DNA of 64,000 nt from Calidihabitans tengchongensis (GCA_031459615.1 JAVKIE010000002.1:124001-188000); one strand, 5' to 3'. Positions 1 to 9,773 are shown, counted from the first letter of the stretch. Notes: generated by a model not told the origin, from the sequence alone. Numbers and translations: made by a program.

Positions 1-1
1 C

Positions 2-3000
2 CGGCTGCTGGCCCATAACGGCGAGATCAACACGCTGACGGGCAACGTGCTGTGGATGCGCGCCCGGGAGGCCTCTCTGCGCTCGGCCCTGTGGGACGAG
101 GTCCTCGACGACCTGCGCCCGGTGGTGCAGGAGGGGGGGAGCGACAGCGCGATGCTGGACAATGTCGCCGAACTGCTGGCGCTGTCCGGCCGCCGCCTGC
201 CCCACGTCCTGGCGATGTTGGTCCCCCAGGCCTGGGAAGACGCGCCCGGCGTGGATCCGGCCGTGCGGGCGTTCTATGCGTACCACGCCTGTCTCACCGA
301 ACCCTGGGATGGCCCGGCCGCCCTGGCATTTTCCGACGGGACGGTGGTGGGGGGCGCCCTGGACCGCAACGGCCTGCGCCCGGCCCGGTACCTGGTGACG
401 CGCGACGGCCGGGTGATCCTGGCATCCGAGGCCGGCGTCCTGGACATCCCTCCCGAGGAAGTGGCGGAGAAAGGGCGCCTGGGTCCGGGGCAGATGCTGG
501 TGGTGGACACCGCCCGCGCTCAGGTGACGCGCGATCCCGACGTCAAGGCCGGGCTGGCGCGCCGTCAGCCGTATGGCGAGTGGGTACGCCGCCACCTGGT
601 CAGCCTGCCCGCGCGGCCGGCGGGGCGTGCGGAGGTGCCGGGAACCGACGGGGTGCCGCTGCCCGTCCGCCAGCGCGCCTTCGGGTACACCGCCGAAGAG
701 GTGGAGCGTATCCTGCGCCCGATGGTCCGCGAGCGGAAGGACCCGGTCTTCTCCATGGGCGACGACACGCCGCCGGCGGTCCTGGCGCAGCGGCCGCGCC
801 TGCTCTATCACTACTTCAAGCAGCGCTTCGCCCAGGTGACCAACCCGCCGATCGACCCCCTGCGGGAGCGGGCCGTCATGTCCCTGGCGGTCCTGGTGGG
901 CCCGCGGCCGTCGCTGCTGGAGGAGACGCCCGAACACGCGCGCCTCCTGCGCCTGCCCTCGCCCGTGCTCCTGCCCGACGAGCTGCGGTGGATCTGCGAG
1001 CACGGCCCCTACCGGGTGCGGCCGCTGCTGGCGCGCTTTCCCGCCGATCGGGGGGTCCAGGGACTGCGGGACGCGCTGGCGGAACTGGACGACGCCGCCG
1101 CCCAGGCTGCGGCGGCCGGCGAGCTGGTCTTGCTGCGGGATGGAGACATCGCTGCCGGATGGGCGCCGATCCCGATGCTGCTGGCGGTGGGCGCCGTGCA
1201 CCACGGGCTGATCCGGAGGGGGCTGCGGATGCAGACCGCCATCCTGGTCGAGACCGCCGAGGCGCGGGAGGTCCACCACCTGGCGTGTCTGGTGGGCTAC
1301 GGCGCCAGCGCCGTGTGCCCGATCCTCGCCCTGCAGACGCTGGCGGCCGACCCCGAGCTGCCGGGCCCGGTGGCCGAGCGGTGGGCGGCCTACCGCGCGG
1401 CCCTGGAGGCCGGGCTGCTGAAGGTGATGTCCAAGATGGGGATCAGCACCGTCAGCGGCTACTGCGGCGCGCAAGTCTTCGAGGCCGTGGGCCTGTGCCG
1501 GGGCGTGGTGGAGACCTACTTCAGCGGGACGCCCTCGCGCCTACAAGGGATCGGGCTGGAGGAGATCGCCGCCGACGTCCTGGAGCGCCACCGGGCGGCG
1601 TGGGCCGACCCCGCGGGGCCGCTGCCGGACCCGGGCCTGGTCCGCTTCCGGCGGGGTGGCGAGTACCACGCCTTCAACCCCTACGTGGTGAAGGCCGCCC
1701 ACCGGGCCGCCCGCGAAGGCACCGACGCCGCCCGCGCCGCCCTGGACGGCCTAGTGACCTCCCGTCCGCCCACGGCGCTGCGCGATTTGCTGGAGCCGGT
1801 CCCCCGGTCTCCCATCCCCCTGGAGGAGGTGGAGCCGGCCGAGGCCATCCTGCGCCGCTTCGTCATCTCGGCCATGTCCTTCGGGGCCCTGAGCCGGGAG
1901 GCCCACGAAGCTCTGGCCATCGCCGCCAACCGCGTGGGAGCCCGCAACAACTGCGGGGAAGGCGGGGAGGATCCCCGACGCTACGGCACCGAGGCGAACA
2001 GCCGCATCAAGCAGATCGCCTCGGCGCGCTTCGGGGTGACGCCGGCCTACATCCTGTCGGCCGACGAACTGGAGATCAAGATGGCCCAGGGCAGCAAGCC
2101 CGGCGAGGGCGGCCAGCTGCCCGGCCACAAGGTGTCCGCGGAGATTGCCCGCATCCGCCGGGCCCAGCCGGGCATCACCCTGATTTCGCCACCCCCCCAC
2201 CACGACATCTACAGCATCGAGGACCTCGCCCAGCTCATCTACGACCTGCGGGCCGTCCACCCCCGCGCCCGGGTGGCGGTGAAACTGGTGGCGTCAGCGG
2301 GGGTGGGGGCCATCGCCGCGGGCGTCGCCAAGGCCGGCGCCGACACCATCCAGATCAGCGGCCACGACGGCGGCACCGGGGCCTCGCCCCTGGACTCCAT
2401 CAAGAACGCCGGCGTGCCCTGGGAACTGGGGCTGGCGGAGGTGCAGCAGGTCCTGGTCCGCAACGACCTGCGGGCGCGGGTGCGGCTGCGGGTGGACGGC
2501 GGGTTGAAGGTCGGGCGGGATGTCGTGGTCGCCGCGTGCCTGGGAGCCGACGAGTTCGGCTTCGGGACGGCGGCGGTGGTGGCCCTGGGGTGCGTGATGG
2601 CGCGCCAGTGCCATCTCAACACGTGCCCGGTCGGCATCGCCACCCAGCGGGAGGACCTGCGCCGCCGCTTTTCGGGGACCCCCGAGATGGTGGTCGCCTA
2701 CCTGCGGGGCGTCGCCGAGGACGTGCGCCGGTGGCTGGCCCGTCTGGGTGTCCGATCCCTGGAGGAGGTGATCGGGCGGGTGGACCTGCTGCGCCCCCGC
2801 CCGGTGGACCACCCGCGGGCCCGGACGGTGGACCTGAGGTTCCTCCTGACCGATCCCGATCCCGCCGGCGACCGACCACGCCGTGTCGTGGCGATGACCG
2901 TCCCCCGGCCCGACAGCCGGCTGGACCGCCAGATCCTGGCTGACATCAGCACCGCCCTGGAACAGGGCCGGACGGTGGACCTCACCTATCCCATCACCAC

Positions 3001-3733
3001 CGCCGACCGCGCGGTGGGCGCCCGGCTGGCTGGCGCGCTGGCGGAGCGGTACGGGGACGACGGCGTGGCAGCGGGGACGATCACCCTGCGGTTTCGGGGC
3101 AGCGCCGGCCAGAGCTTCGGCGCGTTCCTGGTGCCGGGGGTCACCCTGATCCTGGAGGGGGAAGCCAACGACTACGTGGGCAAGGGGATGGCCGGCGGGG
3201 AGATCATCATCCGCCCGCCGGCGGGATTCCCCCTCCCCTCCGAGCACAGCGTCATCATGGGGAACACCGTCCTCTACGGTGCCACCGGGGGACGGCTGTT
3301 CGCCGCCGGCCGGGCGGGCGAGCGCTGTGCCGTGCGCAACAGCGGGGCGGTGGTCGTGGTGGAAGGGGTGGGAGACCACGGCTGCGAGTACATGACCGGC
3401 GGAATCGTCGTGGTCCTGGGCGAGGTCGGACGCAACTTCGCCGCGGGGATGACCGGCGGGGTCGCCTACGTGCTGGACGAGGCGGGCGTCCTGCCCGCGC
3501 GCTGCAACCCCGAGCACGTGACCTGGGCGCGCCTGGAAGATCCCGACGACGAGGCGCTGGTCCTCAGGCTGCTGGCCGAACACGCCCGGCTGACGGGCAG
3601 CCGCCGGGCCGAGCAGATCCTGCGGCGGTGGGACGTGTGCGCCCCGCACATCTGGAAGGTGACGCCCCTCCCGGTGGCGTCTGCGGCCCCGGCTCCGGCG
3701 GCGTCGCCGACCCGCCCGGCTCCCCCCTGCTGA
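2..3733 (+). CDS. gltB: Glutamate synthase (GOGAT) large subunit, 5' end cut by window
   Basis: Transfers the amide of glutamine to 2-oxoglutarate, giving two glutamates; partner of the glutamine synthetase near 14 kb. The frame is open from base 2 and begins inside the class-II amidotransferase domain (AHNGEINTLTGN). Then come the central domain (YFKQRFAQVTNPPIDPLRE), the FMN-binding synthase domain (PGEGGQLPGHKV, ISGHDGGTGASPLDS), the 3Fe-4S cluster cysteines (C-x6-C-x4-C at about 2591-2630) and the C-terminal GXGXG beta-helix (GSAGQSFGAFLV, GKGMAGGEI). 1243 residues are visible; the family is usually near 1500, so roughly 250 residues including the N-terminal catalytic Cys lie upstream of the window. 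No small subunit gene is present downstream. Whether the electron donor is ferredoxin or NADPH cannot be told. Confidence 0.97.
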   Translation, partial: RLLAHNGEINTLTGNVLWMRAREASLRSALWDEVLDDLRPVVQEGGSDSAMLDNVAELLALSGRRLPHVLAMLVPQAWEDAPGVDPAVRAFYAYHACLTEPWDGPAALAFSDGTVVGGALDRNGLRPARYLVTRDGRVILASEAGVLDIPPEEVAEKGRLGPGQMLVVDTARAQVTRDPDVKAGLARRQPYGEWVRRHLVSLPARPAGRAEVPGTDGVPLPVRQRAFGYTAEEVERILRPMVRERKDPVFSMGDDTPPAVLAQRPRLLYHYFKQRFAQVTNPPIDPLRERAVMSLAVLVGPRPSLLEETPEHARLLRLPSPVLLPDELRWICEHGPYRVRPLLARFPADRGVQGLRDALAELDDAAAQAAAAGELVLLRDGDIAAGWAPIPMLLAVGAVHHGLIRRGLRMQTAILVETAEAREVHHLACLVGYGASAVCPILALQTLAADPELPGPVAERWAAYRAALEAGLLKVMSKMGISTVSGYCGAQVFEAVGLCRGVVETYFSGTPSRLQGIGLEEIAADVLERHRAAWADPAGPLPDPGLVRFRRGGEYHAFNPYVVKAAHRAAREGTDAARAALDGLVTSRPPTALRDLLEPVPRSPIPLEEVEPAEAILRRFVISAMSFGALSREAHEALAIAANRVGARNNCGEGGEDPRRYGTEANSRIKQIASARFGVTPAYILSADELEIKMAQGSKPGEGGQLPGHKVSAEIARIRRAQPGITLISPPPHHDIYSIEDLAQLIYDLRAVHPRARVAVKLVASAGVGAIAAGVAKAGADTIQISGHDGGTGASPLDSIKNAGVPWELGLAEVQQVLVRNDLRARVRLRVDGGLKVGRDVVVAACLGADEFGFGTAAVVALGCVMARQCHLNTCPVGIATQREDLRRRFSGTPEMVVAYLRGVAEDVRRWLARLGVRSLEEVIGRVDLLRPRPVDHPRARTVDLRFLLTDPDPAGDRPRRVVAMTVPRPDSRLDRQILADISTALEQGRTVDLTYPITTADRAVGARLAGALAERYGDDGVAAGTITLRFRGSAGQSFGAFLVPGVTLILEGEANDYVGKGMAGGEIIIRPPAGFPLPSEHSVIMGNTVLYGATGGRLFAAGRAGERCAVRNSGAVVVVEGVGDHGCEYMTGGIVVVLGEVGRNFAAGMTGGVAYVLDEAGVLPARCNPEHVTWARLEDPDDEALVLRLLAEHARLTGSRRAEQILRRWDVCAPHIWKVTPLPVASAAPAPAASPTRPAPPC

Positions 3734-4694
3734 GGTCCGAACGGACCCGAAACACCCTGACTGAGATGCCGAGGGTCCGACCTCCCCTTCGAGCCGGTCT
3801 GCCGGAGCTACACGCCAGGAGTTCTACGGCCTGGCGGAGCTGAACTCTCCGGCGGAACGGCACTCCTGTTGCCGTGCTGAGAGCGGCTCCATGACGTCGT
3901 CCGGCCGCACCGGGCACTGCCGTACGGGACGCTGCAGGCGTCCGTCCTCTTCCGGCAGACCCGGCAGCGGGGCCGGGGATAAAGGTCTCACAACCGTTGA
4001 CAGTGCAAAGATCGACATATCCTGTGAATCGCGACTAATTTTTTTGCCCGCATGACCTCGCCAACGTTTGGCCATGTGGCGTGAATCGGCTGCATGAACC
4101 ACCGTCGAACCCGGGAGGGGCCACCGAGTCCGCACGAAGCTGGAGGAGAAGTGCCAGGTTGCTCGAACAAACTTTTCCCAAGCGGCTCGGCACGGGCAGC
4201 ATCCTGAGCTGTCCCCATCGAGTGACGATGCCAAACGAGGGTGTATCTCCGGCGGCGTGGCCGGGCAGCCGGTTATTGGATCTCGATGCCAAAGCCCAAC
4301 GGGCGATCCCGACTCTGGTGTAGCCCACCGCTAGACCGGCTCGGCAGCTGGTCCACCTGGCCCACGACGGCTGGCGTGTGGCCCCGGCTGTGGTCTAGTG
4401 GTTCTTGCGCCGGTGGGGGAGACTGCCACCTTGGAAGCGGTAAGTGATGTTTCCTTCAACGAGCAGACGGTGGGAATGACCTTACCTCGTGCGCGGTGCC
4501 GACGACGCGCCGTCGATCGAGTGTTCCTCGTATGAGAGAAGTGGTAGGACTTGACGATCACCGCGCTCTACACGGTCCTGCTCCTCTTCGCTGCCGTCCT
4601 GGCGGGAGCGGGTGTTGGAGCGAGGCGCACTCCCCCGCCCGGCTTCGGGCGTCCTGAAGGATCGCAAGGCAAACGGGGTGAAGCAGGAGGGACA
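3734..4694. other. 961-bp gap without a convincing gene
   Basis: No open frame here has family-like sequence; the short frames change composition along their length and lack a good ribosome site. The stretch is less GC-rich than its surroundings, with an A/T patch near 4030-4045 (seven T). A TTGACA at 3997-4002 followed after 15 bp by TATCCT (4018-4023) is a possible promoter reading toward the M14 gene, but the spacing is short. The frame of the next gene is open upstream to 4551, but that extension is unlike the family and has no ribosome site. The gap may be the remains of decayed genes at the left edge of an inserted block. Confidence 0.5.
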
Positions 4695-5642
4695 ATGCCC
4701 GGACGCACGGTGGAGTGGCTGGAGGTGAGTTGGCTCGCCAGCGGGATGCCCTTGCGCATTCCGGTCTGGACGGTCCAGGGCACGGCTGATGGCCCTGCGC
4801 TCGGCGTGACGGCCGCCATCCACGGCGATGAGCTTGTCGGGATCGAGGTGGTCCGTCGCTTGCTCGACCGCCTCGAGACCATGCCCTTCCGGGGGACGAT
4901 CCGGGCGATCCCGGTGGCGAATCCGCTGGCCATGGAGGACCTCACGCGGGGTACGCCGCTTGCCGTCGAGATTGCAAACCTCAACCGCGTCTTTCCCGGG
5001 GATCCGCAGGGGGATTTGGTGGCCCGGCTCGCCCATCGGTTGGTCGAGAACTTCCTCGCCACGGTCGACCACCTCGTCGACCTGCACGCCGGCGGCACCC
5101 ATGCGGTCGTGGACTACACCATCAGCCTGCATGACCTGGAGGCGGCGCTGGCCTTCGGCCAGCGAGTGGTGCGGCCGGTGGATGGTTACCAGGGGACGCT
5201 GGCGGCCGTGGCCGCCGGCCAGGGTAAGACGGCCATCGTCGCCGAGCTTGGCGGCGGCTACTGGCGGGACGACGCTTACGTCGAGCTGGGGGTGCGCGGC
5301 GTCCTGAACGTCATGCGGCACCTCGGGATGCTCGACGGCCGACCGGAGCGCCCGCCCGAGCAGTGGGTGGTCCCCACCGTCGTGGTGGTGCGCCCCGGTC
5401 ACGGGGGCCTGCTCTACTCGGCGGTGACTCTCGACCAGCTGGGAACGGTCCTGGCCGAGGGCCACGTGCTCGGGACGGTGGTGAGCCCTTACACGTTCGA
5501 GACGCTGGAAACCCTGCGAGCGCCGTTCAGGCGCAGCGTCCTGCTGCTCGTGCGCGTGGGCGTCACGCGGGTCAACCCCGGCGACTACGCCTTCATGCTG
5601 GGAGACCTGGAGCGGGCGGAGGTGGTGAGACACGATGGATGA
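4695..5642 (+). CDS. M14-family zinc deacylase (succinylglutamate desuccinylase/aspartoacylase-like)
   Basis: A 315-residue zinc hydrolase of the AstE/AspA branch of peptidase family M14, which removes acyl groups from N-acyl amino acids or related small amides. Zinc ligands are visible as His43 and Glu46 in HGDE and His131 in DLHAGG; Glu184 in AELGGG fits the catalytic glutamate. The start at 4695 was chosen over 4551 because AGGAGGG lies just upstream and the family domain begins there. The gene overlaps the following binding-protein gene by 8 bp, so it is probably made with that ABC importer and acts on the imported substrate. Fold and zinc site are clear; the substrate is not known. Confidence 0.85.
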   Translation: MPGRTVEWLEVSWLASGMPLRIPVWTVQGTADGPALGVTAAIHGDELVGIEVVRRLLDRLETMPFRGTIRAIPVANPLAMEDLTRGTPLAVEIANLNRVFPGDPQGDLVARLAHRLVENFLATVDHLVDLHAGGTHAVVDYTISLHDLEAALAFGQRVVRPVDGYQGTLAAVAAGQGKTAIVAELGGGYWRDDAYVELGVRGVLNVMRHLGMLDGRPERPPEQWVVPTVVVVRPGHGGLLYSAVTLDQLGTVLAEGHVLGTVVSPYTFETLETLRAPFRRSVLLLVRVGVTRVNPGDYAFMLGDLERAEVVRHDG

Positions 5643-6813
5643 AAAGCGGCACGATATGGAGGTGCGGAACGGTCTGGACGACACCGGGATGGTCGTGCGG
5701 GCTGCCGACCTCACACGGCGCGAGTTCATCCGCCGCGTGACGGAAGCGGGATTTGGGCTCTTCGCCCTGGCCCAGGTGGGCGTGACGACGCTGGGCCTGG
5801 CCCGCCGGCTTGCCCATGCCGGGGGACGCGAGCGCCTGACCCTCTTCGTCTGGTCGGGGCTCAACCTGCCGGTGGTGGCGCACGAGGTGGCGCGCTTCTA
5901 CATGCGGACCCACCCGGGGGTGCAAATCGACGTCATGGAGGGGCAGAACTTCGAGGTCTACCCCAAGATGGTCAGCGCCCGAAAGCTCACCCCCAACCAG
6001 CCGCTCGTGCACTTCGGTTACAGCAACACCCAGTTCACCTACCAGGGGGACGTCGACGACATGTGGGAGTCGATCGACCCGGCCAACGTCCCCAACCTGC
6101 GCAACATCGTCCCCGACTTCTACCGGCCCCAGCACCGCGGCGTGGGGTTCTCCATCGCTCCCGTGGGGTTGATGTACAACACGCGTCTGGTAAAGGAGCC
6201 CCCCGCCTCCTGGACGGACATGTGGCACCCGCGCTTCAAGGGCAAGCTGACCTCGATCAAGTACGCGTGGTACGCCAACGGACTGGTCATCGCGGCCCGC
6301 CTCAACGGGGGGAGCGAGCGGAACATTGAACCAGGCTTCCGGCTCTGGGCCGAACACGCCGATCAGTTCGTGGCGTTCGCCAACAGCAACATTGAGATTC
6401 GCGACCTGGTAATACGAGGTGACGCCCACCTGGCGGCGATGTTTGGCGGCAACGTGCTCACCTGGAAGAACGAGGGGGCACCGGTGGACTTCGTGATCCC
6501 CCGGGAGGGGATGATCTCTTTCCCGCTCTTCCTGGTCATCGTCAAAGGCGTGACGCCGGCACAGAAGCGCATCGCCGAGGAGGTGATCAACCTCATCCTC
6601 TCGGATCGCTGGCTGGCGCGGTGGGCGGCCCTGACCCTCTTCGTCCCCACCACCCGCCACCAGGTGGCGCCGCCCAGCCTGCGGGCGCTGCCGATGTACG
6701 ATCCGAAGGAGATCGCCCGGGCCATCAACCTTGACTGGGCGACAATCGCAGCCAACGACGCGCTATGGCGAGAGCGGTGGGACAAAGAGGTCGTGGCGCG
6801 GATGCGCCGCTAG
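5635..6813 (+). CDS. ABC transporter substrate-binding protein, PotD/spermidine-putrescine type, Tat-exported
   Basis: A 392-residue periplasmic or cell-surface binding protein. A twin-arginine motif (TRREFIRR, Arg28-Arg29) followed by a hydrophobic stretch and AHA-like site indicates Tat export of a folded protein. The mature part has the type-II binding-protein layout seen in PotD relatives (LFVWSGLNLP near the mature start; GFSIAPVGLMYNTRLV and WTDMWHPRFKGKL in the middle). It overlaps the upstream M14 gene by 8 bp and the ATPase gene downstream, and forms one operon with the two permeases. Members of this family bind polyamines, amino-acid derivatives or iron; the coupled M14 deacylase suggests an N-acylated amine or amino acid, which is inference. 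Confidence 0.85.
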   Translation: MDEKRHDMEVRNGLDDTGMVVRAADLTRREFIRRVTEAGFGLFALAQVGVTTLGLARRLAHAGGRERLTLFVWSGLNLPVVAHEVARFYMRTHPGVQIDVMEGQNFEVYPKMVSARKLTPNQPLVHFGYSNTQFTYQGDVDDMWESIDPANVPNLRNIVPDFYRPQHRGVGFSIAPVGLMYNTRLVKEPPASWTDMWHPRFKGKLTSIKYAWYANGLVIAARLNGGSERNIEPGFRLWAEHADQFVAFANSNIEIRDLVIRGDAHLAAMFGGNVLTWKNEGAPVDFVIPREGMISFPLFLVIVKGVTPAQKRIAEEVINLILSDRWLARWAALTLFVPTTRHQVAPPSLRALPMYDPKEIARAINLDWATIAANDALWRERWDKEVVARMRR

Positions 6814-7889
6814 CAGGCCGAGAGCACGACGTCGAGCTCATCGACGTCACCAAGTGCTTTGGGTCGGTCGCGGCGGTGCGGGGGGTCTCGCTGCAGATCG
6901 CCCGGGGCGAGTTTTTCGCTCTCCTCGGCCCCTCCGGATGCGGCAAGACTACCACGCTCCGCCTGATCGGTGGGTTCGAGATTCCCACCAGCGGGCGGGT
7001 CTTCCTGCAGGGGCGGGACGTCACCGACGTCCCGCCCTACCGCCGCGCCACGAACATGGTCTTCCAGCAGCTCGCCCTCTTCCCCCACCTCGACGTCTTC
7101 GAGAATGTCGCCTTCGGCCTGCGTCTGCGGCGCCTGCCGCCGTCCGAGGTGACGGCGCGAGTGCGTCGGGTCCTCGAGTTGGTGGAGCTGCCCGGGTTCG
7201 AGCGACGCCTAATCCACCAGCTCTCCGGCGGGCAAAAGCAGCGCGTGGCTATCGCGCGGGCGCTGGTGAACGAGCCGGCCGTCTTGCTGCTCGACGAGCC
7301 CCTCGGCAGCCTGGATCTCAAGCTCCGCCAGGCCATGCAGGGCGAGCTCAAGGCGCTCCAACACCGCGTGGGGACAACCTTCGTCTACGTCACCCATGAC
7401 CAGGGCGAGGCACTGGCCATGGCCGACCGCATCGCCGTCATGGCTGACGGGCAGATTGTGCAGGTGGGTACACCGGAGGAAATCTACACGCATCCACGCA
7501 CGCGCTTCGTGGCGACGTTCATCGGCGAAGCCAACCTCCTCGACGGGCGGGTCGTGGGCGCAGGTGACGGCGTCGCGGTCATCGCGGTCGGCCCGCTGCA
7601 GGTCCGGGCCGGGGCCGTTCAGCGCCTGGTGGAGCGAGATGCGGTGACGGTGGTGGTGCGTCCCGAGCACGTGAAAGTCGGCCCGCCCGCCCTCGCCTGC
7701 GAGAACCACTGGGACGGGGCGATCCAGGAACGCACCTTCATGGGCTCGATGGTGCGGTGTCGGCTGAGCCTGGCGGACGGGGTCACGGTGATGGCGGAGC
7801 TGCCCAGCGACGCTGCGGAGGGCCTTCACCCGGGCACGCACATCCCTGTGGGGTGGGCCGTGGAGCACGGGGTGGTGCTGCGGGAGTGA
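6765..7889 (+). CDS. ABC transporter ATP-binding protein, PotA type
   Basis: A 374-residue ATPase energising the adjacent importer. Visible are Walker A (GPSGCGKTTT), Q-loop (VFQQLALFPHL), signature LSGGQKQR, Walker B (LLLDEP) with D-loop GSLD, the switch histidine (YVTHDQ), and a C-terminal TOBE-like domain from about residue 255 (FIGEANLLDGRVV, VRPEHVKVG). The first ATG (6765) overlaps the binding-protein gene by 49 bp; conserved sequence starts only at about residue 21 (DVELIDVTKCFG), so a shorter start is possible. Its end overlaps the next gene by GTGA, typical of translational coupling. Confidence 0.9.
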   Translation: MARAVGQRGRGADAPLAGREHDVELIDVTKCFGSVAAVRGVSLQIARGEFFALLGPSGCGKTTTLRLIGGFEIPTSGRVFLQGRDVTDVPPYRRATNMVFQQLALFPHLDVFENVAFGLRLRRLPPSEVTARVRRVLELVELPGFERRLIHQLSGGQKQRVAIARALVNEPAVLLLDEPLGSLDLKLRQAMQGELKALQHRVGTTFVYVTHDQGEALAMADRIAVMADGQIVQVGTPEEIYTHPRTRFVATFIGEANLLDGRVVGAGDGVAVIAVGPLQVRAGAVQRLVERDAVTVVVRPEHVKVGPPALACENHWDGAIQERTFMGSMVRCRLSLADGVTVMAELPSDAAEGLHPGTHIPVGWAVEHGVVLRE

Positions 7890-8788
7890 CGGTCGCGCTC
7901 CCCCGACCGACGGTGGCGTCCTGGCGGCACCTGCGCGTACGGTATACGCACGCCATTCTCCTGGCTCCGGCCATTTTCCTCACGGGGGCGGTTTTCTGGG
8001 TGGCCATGGGCATCCTGCTAGTGATGAGCGTCTACCCTTTCCTGGCCGCAGGGGCGCCCCGCGTCACCTTGGAGGCGTGGACCCGCTTTCTCGGCGACCG
8101 GTACTACTGGAGCGTCGTCGCCACGACGGTCTGGCTGGCGGTGTTCGTGACGGCGGGCACGCTTCTTCTCGGATACCCGGCCGCCTACGCGATGAGCAAG
8201 ATCCGCCGGCCCGCCCTGCTCCTCGCCGCCTACGTGATCCTCTTCACCCCGATCCTGGTCAGCGTCGTCGTGCGCACCTACGGGTGGCTCCTGTTATTGG
8301 GCCGCGAGGGGGCCGTGAACTGGCTGCTCCTCCGGCTGGGCCTGGTCACGGAGCCGGTGCCCCTCATCTTCAACCTGCGCGGCGTGGTCATTGCCATGGT
8401 CCACATCCTCCTCCCGTTCATGGTCTTTCCGATCCTGAGCGTGGTCGGTCAGCTCGCGCCGGAGCTGAAGGAAGCGGCGATGGATCTGGGAGCCACCCGG
8501 TGGCAGACATTTCGTCGGGTGACGCTGCCGCTCACCCTGCCCGGGGTGGTCTCGGGAGCGCAAATCGTCTTCACGCTCACCGCGAGCGCCTTCGTCACCC
8601 CGTTTCTCATGGGGGGAGGCAAGGTGCAGGTGTTGAGCGGACTGATCTATCGGGACATGGAGGCCGTGAATCTGAGCTTCGCCTCGGTAACCGCCTTCGT
8701 CCTGCTCGCTCTGGCTGTGGGGATTCTGATCGTCAGCAACCGGTGGCTGGGGTTCGTCTACGCTCGGGCCGAGGTGGACAGGCTGTGA
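7886..8788 (+). CDS. ABC transporter permease, PotB type
   Basis: A 300-residue inner-membrane permease with six predicted helices and the cytoplasmic EAA loop (EAAMDLGATRWQTFRRVTLP) that docks on the ATPase. The GTG at 7886 overlaps the ATPase stop (GTGA), and this start gives a normal family length; the reading frame is open further upstream but only inside the ATPase gene. It pairs with the next permease to form the heterodimeric channel. Confidence 0.88.
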   Translation: MTVALPRPTVASWRHLRVRYTHAILLAPAIFLTGAVFWVAMGILLVMSVYPFLAAGAPRVTLEAWTRFLGDRYYWSVVATTVWLAVFVTAGTLLLGYPAAYAMSKIRRPALLLAAYVILFTPILVSVVVRTYGWLLLLGREGAVNWLLLRLGLVTEPVPLIFNLRGVVIAMVHILLPFMVFPILSVVGQLAPELKEAAMDLGATRWQTFRRVTLPLTLPGVVSGAQIVFTLTASAFVTPFLMGGGKVQVLSGLIYRDMEAVNLSFASVTAFVLLALAVGILIVSNRWLGFVYARAEVDRL

Positions 8789-9645
8789 GCAGTCCGTCGG
8801 GCGGATCCGCCGGATCGCTGGCCCGGAGGGACCGTCGGATCGATCCGGTGGCGGTGGCGCTCTTTCTCTGGCTGAGCGCGGTTCTGGTCTTCACCCTCGC
8901 GCCCATCCTCTTCGTGTTCGCCTATGCCTTCAGCAGCGTTTCCTACGCCGTCTTCCCGCCGCCCGGCTTCTCTCTGCGCTGGTTCGAACGGCTCCTTGCC
9001 CAGCACGACCTGCTGCGGGCGGCGCTAAACTCCCTGCTCGTCGCGGCGGCCGCGACGGCCGGCAGCCTGGTGCTGGGGACCCTGGCGGCCCTGGGGTTGG
9101 TGCGCTACCGCTTCGTGGGCCGGGAGGTGCTGCGCGCGGTCTTCCTGGCGCCGCTCATCGTCCCCCGGATCGCCTTTGGGGTGGCGATCATGGTCTACAT
9201 GATCCTGCTTCGTCGTTTTGGCGGGCTCGACAGCCTCGTCCTCGCCCATCTGATGGTGACGCTGCCGTTCGCCATCTCGATTCTCTCCGCCAGCCTGGTG
9301 AGCGCCGAGCGGGTGCTGGAGGAGGCAGCCATGGATCTGGGGGCGACGCCCCTGCAGACCTTCGTGCGGGTGACGCTGCCGCAGATCCGCACGGGGCTGG
9401 CCGTCAGCGCCTTCTTCAGCTTTATCATCTCCTGGGATCAAGTGGAGACTTCGCTCTTCCTCGTGAAGACCGACAACGTCACGCTGCCGGTGGCCATGTT
9501 CTACTACGTCCAGCGCCACCAGGATCCGGTGATCGCCGCGCTGTCCACCGTGCTGATCGCCGCGGCAGCCGTGGCGGGCGTGGTGGTCGTGGCGGTTACT
9601 GACCCTCGAAACCTGTCGCGTCTGCTCGGCGCGGGTGGGCGATGA
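8785..9645 (+). CDS. ABC transporter permease, PotC type
   Basis: A 286-residue second permease of the importer, with six predicted helices and EAA loop EAAMDLGATPLQTFVRVTLP. The GTG at 8785 overlaps the stop of the first permease (GTGA), and was preferred to the much longer open frame that runs antisense-like through it. Its own stop overlaps a short ATG frame (ATGA at 9642), hinting that the operon once continued. Membrane topology and loop fit the PotC/ThiP-like second subunit of polyamine-type systems. Confidence 0.88.
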   Translation: MSSPSGGSAGSLARRDRRIDPVAVALFLWLSAVLVFTLAPILFVFAYAFSSVSYAVFPPPGFSLRWFERLLAQHDLLRAALNSLLVAAAATAGSLVLGTLAALGLVRYRFVGREVLRAVFLAPLIVPRIAFGVAIMVYMILLRRFGGLDSLVLAHLMVTLPFAISILSASLVSAERVLEEAAMDLGATPLQTFVRVTLPQIRTGLAVSAFFSFIISWDQVETSLFLVKTDNVTLPVAMFYYVQRHQDPVIAALSTVLIAAAAVAGVVVVAVTDPRNLSRLLGAGGR

Positions 9646-9773
9646 CCGGCTCGAGCATGCCAATGTGGATGGACACAGACCATTTCGTCTGGACGGTGCG
9701 CCTCAACCTGCCGGCCCCGATGCGTCGGGCGGGGGGAGAGTCGGTCAACAATATCGCCCTCGGTGTTCTGTGA
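9642..9773 (+). pseudogene. 43-codon coupled fragment, possible remnant of a further operon gene
   Basis: A short frame whose ATG overlaps the permease stop (ATGA) exactly as the other operon junctions do, ending after 43 codons. The opening MPMWMDTD resembles the substrate-site start of inosine/uridine-type nucleoside hydrolases (xWxDTDxxxDD), but the following residues do not continue that family. It may be the first exon-like stump of a gene lost by deletion or frameshift, or simply a chance frame. The resemblance rests on eight residues, so the family suggestion is weak. Confidence 0.25.

Noticed and set aside
4391..4403. TGGTCTAGTGGTT, similar to a tRNA D-arm
   Set aside because: No matching acceptor stem, anticodon arm or T-loop sequence around it.
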